Origin: an uncultured Geobacteraceae bacterium | GTDB taxonomy: Bacteria; Desulfobacterota; Desulfuromonadia; Geobacterales; Pseudopelobacteraceae | NCBI GenBank assembly: GCA_903901875.1 | Contig: CAIUSO010000142.1 | Span: 73,836-117,026, forward strand | DNA length: 43,191 bases | Reading direction: 5' to 3' | In this document: positions 8,992 through 17,578 of the stretch, one piece after another | How positions within the stretch are numbered: position 1 is the first letter of the stretch | Layout of the letters: every line of letters begins with the position of its first letter | Position numbers and translations under genes: made by a program | Notes under the pieces: generated by a model | The model's input: the letters and a program-made list of their open reading frames with translations, nothing else | What the model was told of the DNA's origin: nothing | Database searches by the model: none

Positions 8992-9797
8992 GGCTATTGA
9001 CGGTACTGCCGAAGTCCCGGGTGGCTCAGCGTGAGAAAATTATCAGTCTGGCGCTGGGGGGGAGCGTGATACTGTTGTTTCTGATCGGTTGGGAAATTCT
9101 GTTTCAAAGTAAAATTGTCAATCCTCTTTTCATCAGTGCTCCGTCCCGGGTGGTTCTTGCAGGAATAACCATCATCAAGGATGGTACATTGCTGCACCAT
9201 CTGGGGATCAGTGCCAGAGAATTTGCCCTTGGCTATGGTGCTGCGGTCGTCGTCGGCTTTCCGATTGGAATCATTCTCGGATGGTTCAAGCTTGCCAGGG
9301 CCACATTCGGGCCGTTTATCGCCGCCATGCAGGCGACGCCCCGTATTGCCCTGATGCCGCTCTTTATTATCTGGTTCGGGCTTGGTATGACCTCAAAAAT
9401 TATCATTGTCCTGTTAAGCGCGATCTTCCCCCTGATAGTTAATCTCCAGGTTGCCATGGGTACTATTGATGCTGATCTGGTACAGGTCGCCCGTTCATAC
9501 GGCGCGACACGCTGGCAGATATTTCGTACCATCGCCCTCCCTACATCAGTACCATTTTTAATAACCGGTCTGCGTCTGGCGGCGGGACGGGGTCTGCTGG
9601 GGGTAATCGTGGCTGAAGTTTTTGGCGGAGCCGAGGGTATCGGCTACATGATTCAATACGCCGGTTCCACTTTTCAAACCGATAAGGTCTTTGCCGGGGT
9701 GCTGGTTGTCGCGGTGACCGGCATCACTCTGGACGTTGTTCTGGACCGGCTTGGCCGGCATTTTGGCAAATGGCGGAGCGAGGCAGCAGTACATTAA
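8988..9797 (+). CDS. SsuC/TauC-type ABC permease (importer 2)
   Basis: 269 residues with about six membrane segments. The EAA loop is VQVARSYGATRWQIFRTIAL, and the segment QATPRIALMPLFIIWFGLG is typical of the family. The ATG overlaps the ATPase stop by four bases. The binding-protein gene follows after 43 bases. The gene order ATPase-permease-binding protein differs from importers 1 and 4, so the importers are not simple recent tandem duplications. Confidence 0.9.
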   Translation: MRLLTVLPKSRVAQREKIISLALGGSVILLFLIGWEILFQSKIVNPLFISAPSRVVLAGITIIKDGTLLHHLGISAREFALGYGAAVVVGFPIGIILGWFKLARATFGPFIAAMQATPRIALMPLFIIWFGLGMTSKIIIVLLSAIFPLIVNLQVAMGTIDADLVQVARSYGATRWQIFRTIALPTSVPFLITGLRLAAGRGLLGVIVAEVFGGAEGIGYMIQYAGSTFQTDKVFAGVLVVAVTGITLDVVLDRLGRHFGKWRSEAAVH

Positions 9798-9840
9798 TGC
9801 AATGGATGCGTGTGGACTATAAAACAAGGAGAGTACGAAA

Positions 9841-10821
9841 ATGAACGTAAAGCACCTATCATACATCGCGACACTACTGATGACAGTCCTGTTGGCAATC
9901 GGCTGCACGAAAAAAGCTGATAAACCGCTTCAGAATGGTGAAAAGGCGAAAACAGTTATCAGGTTTGCCACCAGTGCAGGTAATCTCCCCATTAATTTTG
10001 GCATCAAGAAGGGATATTTTGCCGAACAGGGTCTGGATGTGAAAATAGTCAGCATAGCCGGAGGTGTTGAGGCTGTGACGGCCGCTGCAGCGGGTGAGGC
10101 AGAGCTGGGTGGTATGGGATCGCCAATTATTGTGGGGGCGGCCGCCGGAGTGCCGATCACGATTGTCGGGTCGCCGCCCTCTTCAGGCCAGCATTTTGTC
10201 CTGGTATCAAAGCCGCAGTACAAGAGTTTAGCCGCGTTGAAAGGTAAACCGGTCAGTCCCGGTGGCCCCGGCCAGGGGACCATCCAGGCATTTAATGTTA
10301 TTGCAAAAGCCAAGGGGTTCAAACCGTCGGACTTTAAAAATGTCAATGCCGGGACAACCGCCAATGCGCTCGCGGCTCTTCAGGCCGGCAAGGTAGAGGC
10401 AATTATAACCTCGGAAACAACCGGGGTGAAGGCGGAGCTTGAGGGGTTCGGCAAAATACTTGAACGTGCTGTAGATTATTTTGGCCATTATCAACATACA
10501 TTCACATTTGCAACCAATGCGTTTATCAAGGATAAGCCGGAAGCGGTCCGTGGCTTTCTCTTGGCTTATCGTAAAACGGTTGAATATCTGAAAGCCCACC
10601 CGGATGAAGCGATTCAGTTTGCGGTTAAGGAGCTGCAACAGGATGAAATTCCTTATAAAAAAGTCTATGGCGCGGAGATTCCCACCTGGGATACCAGTGG
10701 TCGGATAGATTTTGAGGGGACGGAAAACGCCATCAGGATTCTGAAGGATCTTGGTGATGTTGATCCGAAAAATCCGATTACCGCCAAGCAGATTGTGGAT
10801 GAGCAGTTCCTGCCAAAGTAG
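9841..10821 (+). CDS. Lipoprotein substrate-binding protein of SsuA/TauA type (importer 2)
   Basis: 326 residues. The N-terminus MNVKHLSYIATLLMTVLLAI ends at a lipobox-like AIGC with Cys22, so this is probably a membrane-anchored binding lipoprotein. The mature part shows IRFATSAGNLPINFGIKKGY, the AAAGEAELGGMGSPIIVGAA cleft and LAALKGKPVSPGGPGQGT, typical of NMT1/SsuA-like binding proteins. AAGGAGAG precedes the ATG. It is the last gene of importer 2 and is followed after 62 bases by an ABC exporter. The ligand is unknown. Confidence 0.88.
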   Translation: MNVKHLSYIATLLMTVLLAIGCTKKADKPLQNGEKAKTVIRFATSAGNLPINFGIKKGYFAEQGLDVKIVSIAGGVEAVTAAAAGEAELGGMGSPIIVGAAAGVPITIVGSPPSSGQHFVLVSKPQYKSLAALKGKPVSPGGPGQGTIQAFNVIAKAKGFKPSDFKNVNAGTTANALAALQAGKVEAIITSETTGVKAELEGFGKILERAVDYFGHYQHTFTFATNAFIKDKPEAVRGFLLAYRKTVEYLKAHPDEAIQFAVKELQQDEIPYKKVYGAEIPTWDTSGRIDFEGTENAIRILKDLGDVDPKNPITAKQIVDEQFLPK

Positions 10822-10883
10822 ATTGATGGCTGGTTTACATGGCACACACCGGGCTTTTGCCCTGATACCCAGAAAGGAAGTTC

Positions 10884-12740
10884 ATGTCAGGTTTTCGTTT
10901 GGTAACTTCATATATTCGCCAGCACTGGTTCATCTTTCTTACCGGAATAATAATGGTTTCGGTCGCAAGCCTGTTAATGGCGGTGATTCCACGGATTCTC
11001 GGAGATATCACCAATCAGTTGCACCACGGCACCCTGAACAGGGCCGATATGGCACGCTATGTCAAAATAATCTGCGCGGTTGGTCTGCTGCGGGTTTTGA
11101 CCGGATGGGGAGGGCGTATTCTAATCCACCAGAAGGGGCGGACCCTGACGTATACCCTGAGACGCCGCTTGTTTGAAAAATGGAACTCCCTCTCACCGGC
11201 TTATTACCACCGTCACAGCGTTGGTGATCTGGTTGCCCACGCATTAAGTGATGTGGAAGTGGTCCGGGAGCTGGTTTCAATGGGTATTTGCCAGGCTTTC
11301 AGTGGGTTGGCGGCACTGGCAGGTGTTATCTATCTGATGGCGATTCATGTTGACTGGCGCTTGTCACTGGCAGGTTTGGGGCCAATACTGTCCATTCCGC
11401 TCCTGGTAAAATGGCTTGGCCCAAAAATCAAAAAGCAGTCCCAACGCTCCCAGGAAGCACTGGGGAGTATGTCTCAAATCGTGGAGGAGGTTATTGACGG
11501 AATTCGTGCCGTAAAGGCCTTTGGTACCGAGCAGGTGGTTATTGGCCGCTTCATTGGCACGGTTGACACTATTGTTACGGAAAAAATGCGTTTTGTGCGG
11601 CTCTCCTCGTTGTTCAGTTCGCTTGTACCGCTCATGGTAAATCTCGGTTTTGTGTTCGTTCTCGGCTATGGCGGTGTTCTTGTCACGCTGCATCTGGTCT
11701 CACTGGGAGATTTTGTCGCGTTTACCCTGTACATAACCATGCTGCGTCAGCCGATGGAGCAGTTTGGTAATGTGCTTAACATCGTTCAGCGTTCCAGCGC
11801 ATCCATCAAACGTGTCGAAACACTGCTGAATGTTGATTCCGATGTCATTGATCGTCCCGGAGTACTCCTCGATCGGCCATTGCAGGGAGAACTGCGGGTG
11901 CAGGGATTGAACTTCACCTATCCGGGAACGGATCGCAGGATACTGGAAAATATCTCCTTCTCGCTCAAACCGGGGCAGACACTCGGCATTATCGGTGCTA
12001 CCGGCAGTGGCAAAAGTACGTTGGCCGATGTGCTGCTGCGGCTCTACGAACCGCCGGAGGGGAGTGTTACCTTTGATGGCCGGGATATCCTGAACTACCC
12101 GCTGGCCCGCCTCCGTGACGGCATTGCCTATGTCCCGCAGGATGGTTTCCTCTTTTCCACTTCGGTGCTGGAAAATATCTGTTTCTCCGACGATTATCCG
12201 GACCGTGAACGGGCCGAACAGTGCGCCCATGTTACGGCGGTTTACGAAAATATCCTGAACTTCCCTGAAGGCTTTGATACCGAGATTGGTGAGCGGGGTG
12301 TGCGTCTCTCCGGTGGTCAGAAACAGCGGGTTGCCATCGCCCGGATGATTTACAAGAATGCGCCCTATCAGATACTTGATGATTCATTGAGTGCCATTGA
12401 TACGTCAACTGAACGTCAGATTCTGCAAAACATGCGTGAAGTGAATGACCGCACCGTCGGTACAGGCAAGAGTACCATTATTATTTCTCACCGGCTGAGT
12501 GCCGTGCAGCATGCCGATGAAATTCTGGTACTTGACCGGGGGAGAATAGTCGAGCGGGGAAGTCACCGGCAGTTGATAACCTTACGTGGTCTCTATGCCG
12601 ATCAATGGTATATGCAGGCGGGTATTGAACCGGGAACCGGCCTTGAGGAAGAACTGCGGGAACCGGTCGCGGAGGCAGAGCGGGATCTTAATGAAGAGAT
12701 GGCACAGCTCGAAACCGGGCAGATGGAGGAGGCAGCGTGA
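10884..12740 (+). CDS. Heterodimeric ABC exporter, subunit with degenerate Walker B (exporter A1)
   Basis: 618 residues: an N-terminal six-helix exporter domain (about 1-310) fused to an ATPase domain (about 335-580). Walker A is GATGSGKSTL at 371-380 and the signature is LSGGQKQRVAIAR. The catalytic Glu after Walker B is replaced by Asp500 (QILDDSLSAID), as in the non-canonical subunit of heterodimeric exporters such as TM287/288. An acidic tail of about 40 residues follows the ATPase. The next gene starts on its stop codon (GTGA) and encodes the partner. The likely role is export of a hydrophobic or peptide-like compound; the substrate is unknown. Confidence 0.88.
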   Translation: MSGFRLVTSYIRQHWFIFLTGIIMVSVASLLMAVIPRILGDITNQLHHGTLNRADMARYVKIICAVGLLRVLTGWGGRILIHQKGRTLTYTLRRRLFEKWNSLSPAYYHRHSVGDLVAHALSDVEVVRELVSMGICQAFSGLAALAGVIYLMAIHVDWRLSLAGLGPILSIPLLVKWLGPKIKKQSQRSQEALGSMSQIVEEVIDGIRAVKAFGTEQVVIGRFIGTVDTIVTEKMRFVRLSSLFSSLVPLMVNLGFVFVLGYGGVLVTLHLVSLGDFVAFTLYITMLRQPMEQFGNVLNIVQRSSASIKRVETLLNVDSDVIDRPGVLLDRPLQGELRVQGLNFTYPGTDRRILENISFSLKPGQTLGIIGATGSGKSTLADVLLRLYEPPEGSVTFDGRDILNYPLARLRDGIAYVPQDGFLFSTSVLENICFSDDYPDRERAEQCAHVTAVYENILNFPEGFDTEIGERGVRLSGGQKQRVAIARMIYKNAPYQILDDSLSAIDTSTERQILQNMREVNDRTVGTGKSTIIISHRLSAVQHADEILVLDRGRIVERGSHRQLITLRGLYADQWYMQAGIEPGTGLEEELREPVAEAERDLNEEMAQLETGQMEEAA

Positions 12741-14497
12741 AAAATACCAACGCGACACGTAGTACTCTTAAAATTCTGCTTCCCTATTTGCGTGACTACC
12801 GTGGACGTCTGGCTGTCGTCGGTACCCTGGTAATCGCCACCGTACTGATCGATCTCGTGCAGCCGTACCTCGTCAAAGAAGCGATTGACACCTACGTGTC
12901 GATCACGAATCCGAACAGAACCGCCATAATTCGCATGGCCCTGGCGTACTTTGCCCTGATCATCGCCAGCTGTGCCATGACCTACTACCAGGAGATCTTG
13001 CTCCAGCAGGTTGGTCTTTCCATTGTGCGGAAAATACGTATCGACCTGTTCAACCATATTCAACGCCTGGCGTTACGCTACTTTGATCAGAACAGTTCCG
13101 GGCGTATCATCACCAACGTGGTCAGCGATACGGAAGCACTTAACAACTTTTTTACACAGTTTCTGGCCAATATTATCCGTGGCAGTTTTTCTCTGCTTCT
13201 GATCATGGGCTTCATGCTGCGCCTCAATGTTACCATTGCCCTCTACTGTTTCCTGCTGATCCCTCTCGTTGCGACCATCACGGTGTTTTTTCAGAAACGG
13301 CTTCGCAAGGTAAACGCCGAAGTAAGAAACCGTCTCGGTATTGCCATCGGTTTTCTTGCTGAAAATCTGAGGGGAATGTCGATTATTCAGATTTTTCATC
13401 AGGAGAAAAAACAGCAGCAGCGTTACAACGAACGGAACAGGGCCCTGATGCGGGCCACCATTATTGAAAACCGCTATATCCTTTCATTTTTCAATGTTAC
13501 GGAACTACTTGGTGATCTTGGCATTGCGACATTACTCTGGTTTGGCGGTGGCGCGGTGATCAAGGGAACCTTGTCATTCGGGGTGCTCTACGCGTTTGTC
13601 AGTTATATTCGCCGTTTTTTCCAGCCCATCAATACCATTTCCCAACAGATGAATGCCCTGCAATCTGCAATTGTGGCAGTGGACCGCATTTCAACCACGC
13701 TGAGGGAGACACCGGATATCAAAGAATCACCCGAAGCATGTGCTCCCCACGTGAAGGGGCGGATCGAACTTGTCGGAGCGTCACTTGCCTATCGTCCCGG
13801 ATATCCGATTCTCCACGATATTCACCTGACAGTCGAGCCGGGCCAACGTATCGGTTTTGTCGGTGCGACCGGAGCAGGCAAGTCGTCGATCATGAATCTG
13901 GTTACCCGGTTTTACGATGTTACCGCCGGTGCGGTGATTATTGACGGTGTCGATGTACGCCAATGGCCCCTTGAAGACCTGCGGCGCTCCGTTGGTATTG
14001 TCCAGCAGGATGTTACCCTTTTCTCCGGTACGATCACAGATAATATCCGTTTCTTTCAGCCGGAGATATCAGAAGAGCGGGTCCGGGATGCCTGCCGTAG
14101 TATCGGTGCCGAATCGTTTATTTTGCGGCAGTCGCAGGGGTATGATACCGTCTTGTCAGAAAGGGGAAGCACTCTTTCCGCCGGAGAACGACAGCTGCTT
14201 TCTTTTGCAAGGGTTTTGGTGTTTGATCCGCGCATCCTTATTCTGGATGAAGCGACTGCGTGTCTGGATTCAAATACCGAAGAGATACTTCAGAAAGCCA
14301 TCCACCGTGTTTCGCGGGGTCGTACCCTGCTGGTAATTGCCCATCGTCTGTCGACAATCCAGCAGATGGATCTGATCTGTGTTCTCGAACAGGGGAAAAT
14401 TGTTGAACGGGGCACCCATGGTGAACTGTTGCGTAAACAGGGTAATTACTGGCAGCTGCATCAGTCGGGCGTCATGCAGCTGGATGAGGCTGCCTGA
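12737..14497 (+). CDS. Heterodimeric ABC exporter, catalytic subunit (exporter A2)
   Basis: 586 residues with a transmembrane domain and then an ATPase domain (Walker A GATGAGKSS). The start is GTG, overlapping the previous stop, with GGAGGAGGC as ribosome site. Here the catalytic Glu is kept (LILDEATACLD) but the signature is LSAGERQLLSFAR instead of LSGGQ. It is thus complementary to exporter A1: the Glu of this subunit and the intact signature of A1 make the one consensus ATP site, while the Asp of A1 and this altered signature make the degenerate one. Together they form an MdlAB/TM287-288-like exporter downstream of importer 2. Confidence 0.88.
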   Translation: MKNTNATRSTLKILLPYLRDYRGRLAVVGTLVIATVLIDLVQPYLVKEAIDTYVSITNPNRTAIIRMALAYFALIIASCAMTYYQEILLQQVGLSIVRKIRIDLFNHIQRLALRYFDQNSSGRIITNVVSDTEALNNFFTQFLANIIRGSFSLLLIMGFMLRLNVTIALYCFLLIPLVATITVFFQKRLRKVNAEVRNRLGIAIGFLAENLRGMSIIQIFHQEKKQQQRYNERNRALMRATIIENRYILSFFNVTELLGDLGIATLLWFGGGAVIKGTLSFGVLYAFVSYIRRFFQPINTISQQMNALQSAIVAVDRISTTLRETPDIKESPEACAPHVKGRIELVGASLAYRPGYPILHDIHLTVEPGQRIGFVGATGAGKSSIMNLVTRFYDVTAGAVIIDGVDVRQWPLEDLRRSVGIVQQDVTLFSGTITDNIRFFQPEISEERVRDACRSIGAESFILRQSQGYDTVLSERGSTLSAGERQLLSFARVLVFDPRILILDEATACLDSNTEEILQKAIHRVSRGRTLLVIAHRLSTIQQMDLICVLEQGKIVERGTHGELLRKQGNYWQLHQSGVMQLDEAA

Positions 14498-14536
14498 CAG
14501 GAGTCACATATACCGCTCTGGCTGGTAGAAAAACAG

Positions 14537-14578
14537 TTGACATTTGATTTGTTTGATGTAATACTATAAAAAATATAG
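14537..14578 (+). promoter_or_regulatory. Promoter with CTATA-N5-TATAG operator, importer 3 operon
   Basis: -35 TTGACA at 14537 and -10 TAATAC at 14559 (16-base spacer), overlapped by the perfect dyad CTATA-AAAAA-TATAG at 14564-14578. The dyad overlaps the end of the -10 and the start site, which is repressor geometry. The same arrangement recurs at 24323, 31187, 37829 (minus strand) and 37893, the last being the promoter of the Rrf2 regulator itself. The Rrf2 protein is therefore the best candidate to bind here. Confidence 0.65.
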
Positions 14579-14594
14579 ATAACATGAAGTATAG

Positions 14595-14646
14595 GGCTGA
14601 CCTGACAACAGGAGGCCGGGGAATATCTCCGGCCTCCTGTTGTTTT
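14595..14646 (+). promoter_or_regulatory. Leader/attenuator element, copy 2a (first of a tandem pair)
   Basis: TGA, hairpin CCTG-ACAA-CAGG, A, then hairpin GGCCGGGGA/TCTCCGGCC and a T-rich tail. In this copy only, a longer stem is possible: CAACAGGAGGCCGG at 14606-14619 pairs perfectly with CCGGCCTCCTGTTG at 14629-14642. That 14-base-pair stem would destroy the small hairpin, so the two folds are mutually exclusive and could act as a switch. Confidence 0.7.
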
Positions 14647-14655
14647 ACTCAATTT

Positions 14656-14704
14656 GCTGACCAGAAAGCTGGAGGCCAAGGACTACCGTCCCTGGCTTTT
14701 TTTT
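14656..14704 (+). promoter_or_regulatory. Leader/attenuator element, copy 2b (second of a tandem pair)
   Basis: GCTGA, hairpin CCAG-AAAG-CTGG (the last loop G may pair), A, then terminator stem GGCCAAGGAC/GTCCCTGGCT with one mismatch and a run of eight T. It ends 41 bases before the ATG of the importer 3 ATPase and follows copy 2a by 9 bases. Two attenuators in series would give a lower basal level or a two-input gate. Confidence 0.75.
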
Positions 14705-14745
14705 ATAGCCTGAGATTGAACGCATTACGTATGAAGGGGTTGTCT

Positions 14746-15582
14746 ATGGACATTATTGTCTCAAAAGATCTGAAAAAGAAATTCAAACTCAAACATGGAC
14801 AGCGGGTCAATAACAACGGGGTCATATCCAATGAAATTGTCGTGCTGGACGGATTTGATCTGAAGATAAAAAAGGGAGAATTTCTGGTGCTGGTGGGGCC
14901 GAGCGGAAGCGGAAAATCGGTTTTTCTTGATATCGTCGGAGGTTTGAGTACGCCAACAAGCGGAGTAGTCTATCTGGATGACAAGATCGTTGAAGCACCG
15001 AGTGCTAAAACCGGTTACGTATTCCAGCAATATGCACTGTTTCCCTGGCGGACTGCGCTGTCAAATATCGAATTCGGTCTTGAATCCCGTGGTGTTCCCC
15101 CAGAAGAGCGGGTAAAGACAGCACGAGAACTGCTTGCTCTGTTCGGACTCTCAGATTTTGAAGACCGTTTCCCCTATCAGCTTTCCGGCGGGATGCAGCA
15201 GCGGGTAGCCATAGCACGGGCACTTGCAACCAAACCGGAAGTACTGCTGATGGATGAGCCGTTTGCAGCACTCGATGCCCAGACCAGGGAAATTCTGCAA
15301 AACGAATTGATCAGAATCTGGGAAGGTACTGATACGACGGTCATATTCGTTACGCACAGTATCGATGAGGCAGTATTCCTGGCCGATAGGGTTGCTGTGG
15401 TTACCGCCCGGCCTGGTAAAATTAAGGACATCATTGAAATTGACCTGCCACGGCCGAGGGATGGAGACATAAGATCCCGTTGTGAATTTGCTACCAACCG
15501 CCACAAGGTGTGGGATGCACTCAAGGCTGAAGTTAACAAAGCACAACAAGATTGGAAGCTTGCACCGGCATTTGCCTCCTAA
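14746..15582 (+). CDS. SsuB/TauB-type ABC importer ATPase (importer 3)
   Basis: 278 residues from ATG 14746, which has AAGGGG 7 bases before it. The frame stays open upstream through the leader elements, but those residues are not family sequence. Walker A is GPSGSGKSVFL, the signature is LSGGMQQRVAIARAL, Walker B is LLMDEPFAALDAQTR, and the switch is FVTHSIDEA. The first strand carries a lysine-rich insertion (KKKFKLKHGQRVNNNG). It is the first gene after a CTATA-type promoter and two tandem leader elements, so it is probably a regulated importer. Permease and binding-protein genes follow. Confidence 0.9.
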   Translation: MDIIVSKDLKKKFKLKHGQRVNNNGVISNEIVVLDGFDLKIKKGEFLVLVGPSGSGKSVFLDIVGGLSTPTSGVVYLDDKIVEAPSAKTGYVFQQYALFPWRTALSNIEFGLESRGVPPEERVKTARELLALFGLSDFEDRFPYQLSGGMQQRVAIARALATKPEVLLMDEPFAALDAQTREILQNELIRIWEGTDTTVIFVTHSIDEAVFLADRVAVVTARPGKIKDIIEIDLPRPRDGDIRSRCEFATNRHKVWDALKAEVNKAQQDWKLAPAFAS

Positions 15583-15617
15583 GTCCGAATAACCAGTCAG
15601 AATCAAGGAGAATTACC

Positions 15618-16484
15618 ATGTCAGAAGAATTGGTCGCAACGGTAGGTACCGCTGTTAAGCCTCGATCATTCGATTTCAGCGGATTTTTGAAACAGTTTGA
15701 ACAGCTGTTTGACGGTTTGAATAAATGGTCCCACGGCATCCCCCTGGTACTCATTTTTTTCGCAGTTTGGGAAGCACTGCCGAGATTTGGTCTGATTGAT
15801 CCACTGTTTTTACCAACATTCTCAACCACCATCAAGACTCTGTTTGAACTGACTTTTTCAGGTAAATTGTTGCTGCATGTGCTGGTCAGTCTGCAGAGGG
15901 CACTGTTCGGTTTCGGATTGGCTGTTCTGGTTGCCGTACCGCTCGGTTTTCTGATGGGGTGGTACAGTAAGTTTGAACGCTATACCGATCTGTTGATGCA
16001 GGGGTTGAGGAATACCTCCACGTTCGCTCTGTTGCCGATTTTCCTGCTCCTGCTTGGGCTCGGGGAATCTTCCAAGGTTGCGATTATTTTCTACGGAGCC
16101 AGTTGGCAGCTCCTGATGAACACGATCAGTGGTGTCAAGAGCGTTGATCCGATCTATATTAAAGCGGCCAAGTCCATGGGGGTCTCGGATAAGGATCTGT
16201 TCCTCAAGGTAATCCTGCCGGCCAGTATCCCATCCATTGTTATTGGTGCGCGGCTTGCAGCCAAAATTTCCCTGATGGTAGTTATTGCGGCCGAGATGAT
16301 CGGGGCAAAAACCGGGCTCGGGTTCTTTATCCAGAATGCCCAGTTCAATTTTATGGTGCCGGAGATGTATGCAGGAATTCTTGCCCTGGCAATTCTTGGT
16401 TTGGTGATCAACTATCTGCTGGTCTGGTTTGAGAAAAAAGCAACGTACTGGAAGGGTGAAGCGGGCAGCGGGATCATTGGCTAA
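15618..16484 (+). CDS. SsuC/TauC-type ABC permease (importer 3)
   Basis: 288 residues from ATG 15618, which is preceded by AAGGAGAA. The start is taken here rather than at an in-frame ATG inside the ATPase gene. About six membrane segments follow a cytoplasmic N-terminal part of roughly 40 residues. The EAA loop reads IKAAKSMGVSDKDLFLKVIL. The LGLGESSKVAIIFYGASWQL segment is characteristic of the family. The binding-protein gene follows after 15 bases. Confidence 0.9.
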   Translation: MSEELVATVGTAVKPRSFDFSGFLKQFEQLFDGLNKWSHGIPLVLIFFAVWEALPRFGLIDPLFLPTFSTTIKTLFELTFSGKLLLHVLVSLQRALFGFGLAVLVAVPLGFLMGWYSKFERYTDLLMQGLRNTSTFALLPIFLLLLGLGESSKVAIIFYGASWQLLMNTISGVKSVDPIYIKAAKSMGVSDKDLFLKVILPASIPSIVIGARLAAKISLMVVIAAEMIGAKTGLGFFIQNAQFNFMVPEMYAGILALAILGLVINYLLVWFEKKATYWKGEAGSGIIG

Positions 16485-16499
16485 TTCGGGAGGAAGCAC

Positions 16500-17552
16500 A
16501 TGGGAAAAATATCTATATTTATAGTAATATCGGCTATTTCCGTAGCAGTAGCGGCGGGCGGATGGTTCCTCGTCAAAAAAACCAGAGGGCCGAGTGCCGA
16601 AGTACCGATCCGGATTTTTGAATCCACCGGTCCGAATCAGTGGGAGATCGTGAAGAAACTGACCGGGAGAGACATTCTCACGGAAGAGGGGGTCAGGCTG
16701 GAACCTGTTCATTCGGTTTCGGGTGGCGGTGGTGGCACCACTGCTCTTCAGGCACTTTTGGCTAACAATGTTGATGTTGCCGGTTCGGCATGGCCCGCCT
16801 GGGTCAATATTGTTGCCGGCGGGGGTAAAATCAAAGCGGTGCTTGGTACGAGCGTGTCGACTAAAAACAATAAGAGCGGAAAAAGCGGTCTGCTGGTGCT
16901 TGAAGGGAGTTCCGTCCATACCATCAAGGATCTTGTCGGCAAAAGAATCGCGGTAAATGTCCTCGGTGCTGAGGCGGACTATGTGATCAGGGAGTATCTG
17001 AAGCAGAATGGTCTTTCAATTGATCAGGTGCAGCTGGTTGTCGTGCCGGGTGAAAATCAGCAACAGATGCTGCGGAGCAAGCAAGTGGATGCGGCGGCCT
17101 GGACAAGTACCGGTGGTGCCCAATGGGACATGACCGTTGAAAAAGGTGGTGTTCGTGAAATCCCGGGTACCAAAAATTTTGACGTCAAGGGGGAAACCGT
17201 CTTTTTTGGTACCGGTTTCAGGAATGATTTTATCGCACAACATCCTGATACGGTCAGGAAATACGTTCGTGCTTCTGATGCAGCCCGTCGATTGGTGTAT
17301 GACGAATTCCAAAAAGATCCGGAACGGGTGAAAAAAGCATACGCCGACATTGCAATCGAGAAAGGGGGGAATCCCCTCTTGGCAAGATATTATGAGGGCT
17401 CCAGCTGGACGCCGAAGTTTCCTTTCATTGCTGACAAGGATATTCAATGGTGGATTGATCGCTTCTCCGCGAACGGGCAACTGAAACCGGGCCAGATCAA
17501 ACCTTCGGATGTTTATACCAACGAATTTAACCCGAAATACAAGAAAAATTAG
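16500..17552 (+). CDS. Membrane-anchored SsuA/TauA-type substrate-binding protein (importer 3)
   Basis: 350 residues. The N-terminus has a hydrophobic stretch (ISIFIVISAISVAVAAGGWF) followed by positive residues VKKTR and no obvious cleavage site, so it may be an uncleaved signal anchor. The remainder shows LLANNVDVAGSAWPAWVNIV, HTIKDLVGKRIAVNVLGAEA and late aromatic-rich helices, as in the NMT1/SsuA-like family. GGGAGGAAG precedes the ATG. It is the last gene of importer 3; the next gene, an exporter subunit, starts 26 bases later. The ligand is unknown. Confidence 0.85.
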   Translation: MGKISIFIVISAISVAVAAGGWFLVKKTRGPSAEVPIRIFESTGPNQWEIVKKLTGRDILTEEGVRLEPVHSVSGGGGGTTALQALLANNVDVAGSAWPAWVNIVAGGGKIKAVLGTSVSTKNNKSGKSGLLVLEGSSVHTIKDLVGKRIAVNVLGAEADYVIREYLKQNGLSIDQVQLVVVPGENQQQMLRSKQVDAAAWTSTGGAQWDMTVEKGGVREIPGTKNFDVKGETVFFGTGFRNDFIAQHPDTVRKYVRASDAARRLVYDEFQKDPERVKKAYADIAIEKGGNPLLARYYEGSSWTPKFPFIADKDIQWWIDRFSANGQLKPGQIKPSDVYTNEFNPKYKKN

Positions 17553-17578
17553 TCTTATATCATCTCCACGGACGATCC

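Noticed and set aside
14584-14745. Upstream extension of the importer 3 ATPase through the leader
   Set aside because: The extension translates terminator hairpins and adds no family residues; ATG 14746 has its own ribosome site and normal N-terminus. The same reasoning applies to 25060-25110 before the NifH-like gene.
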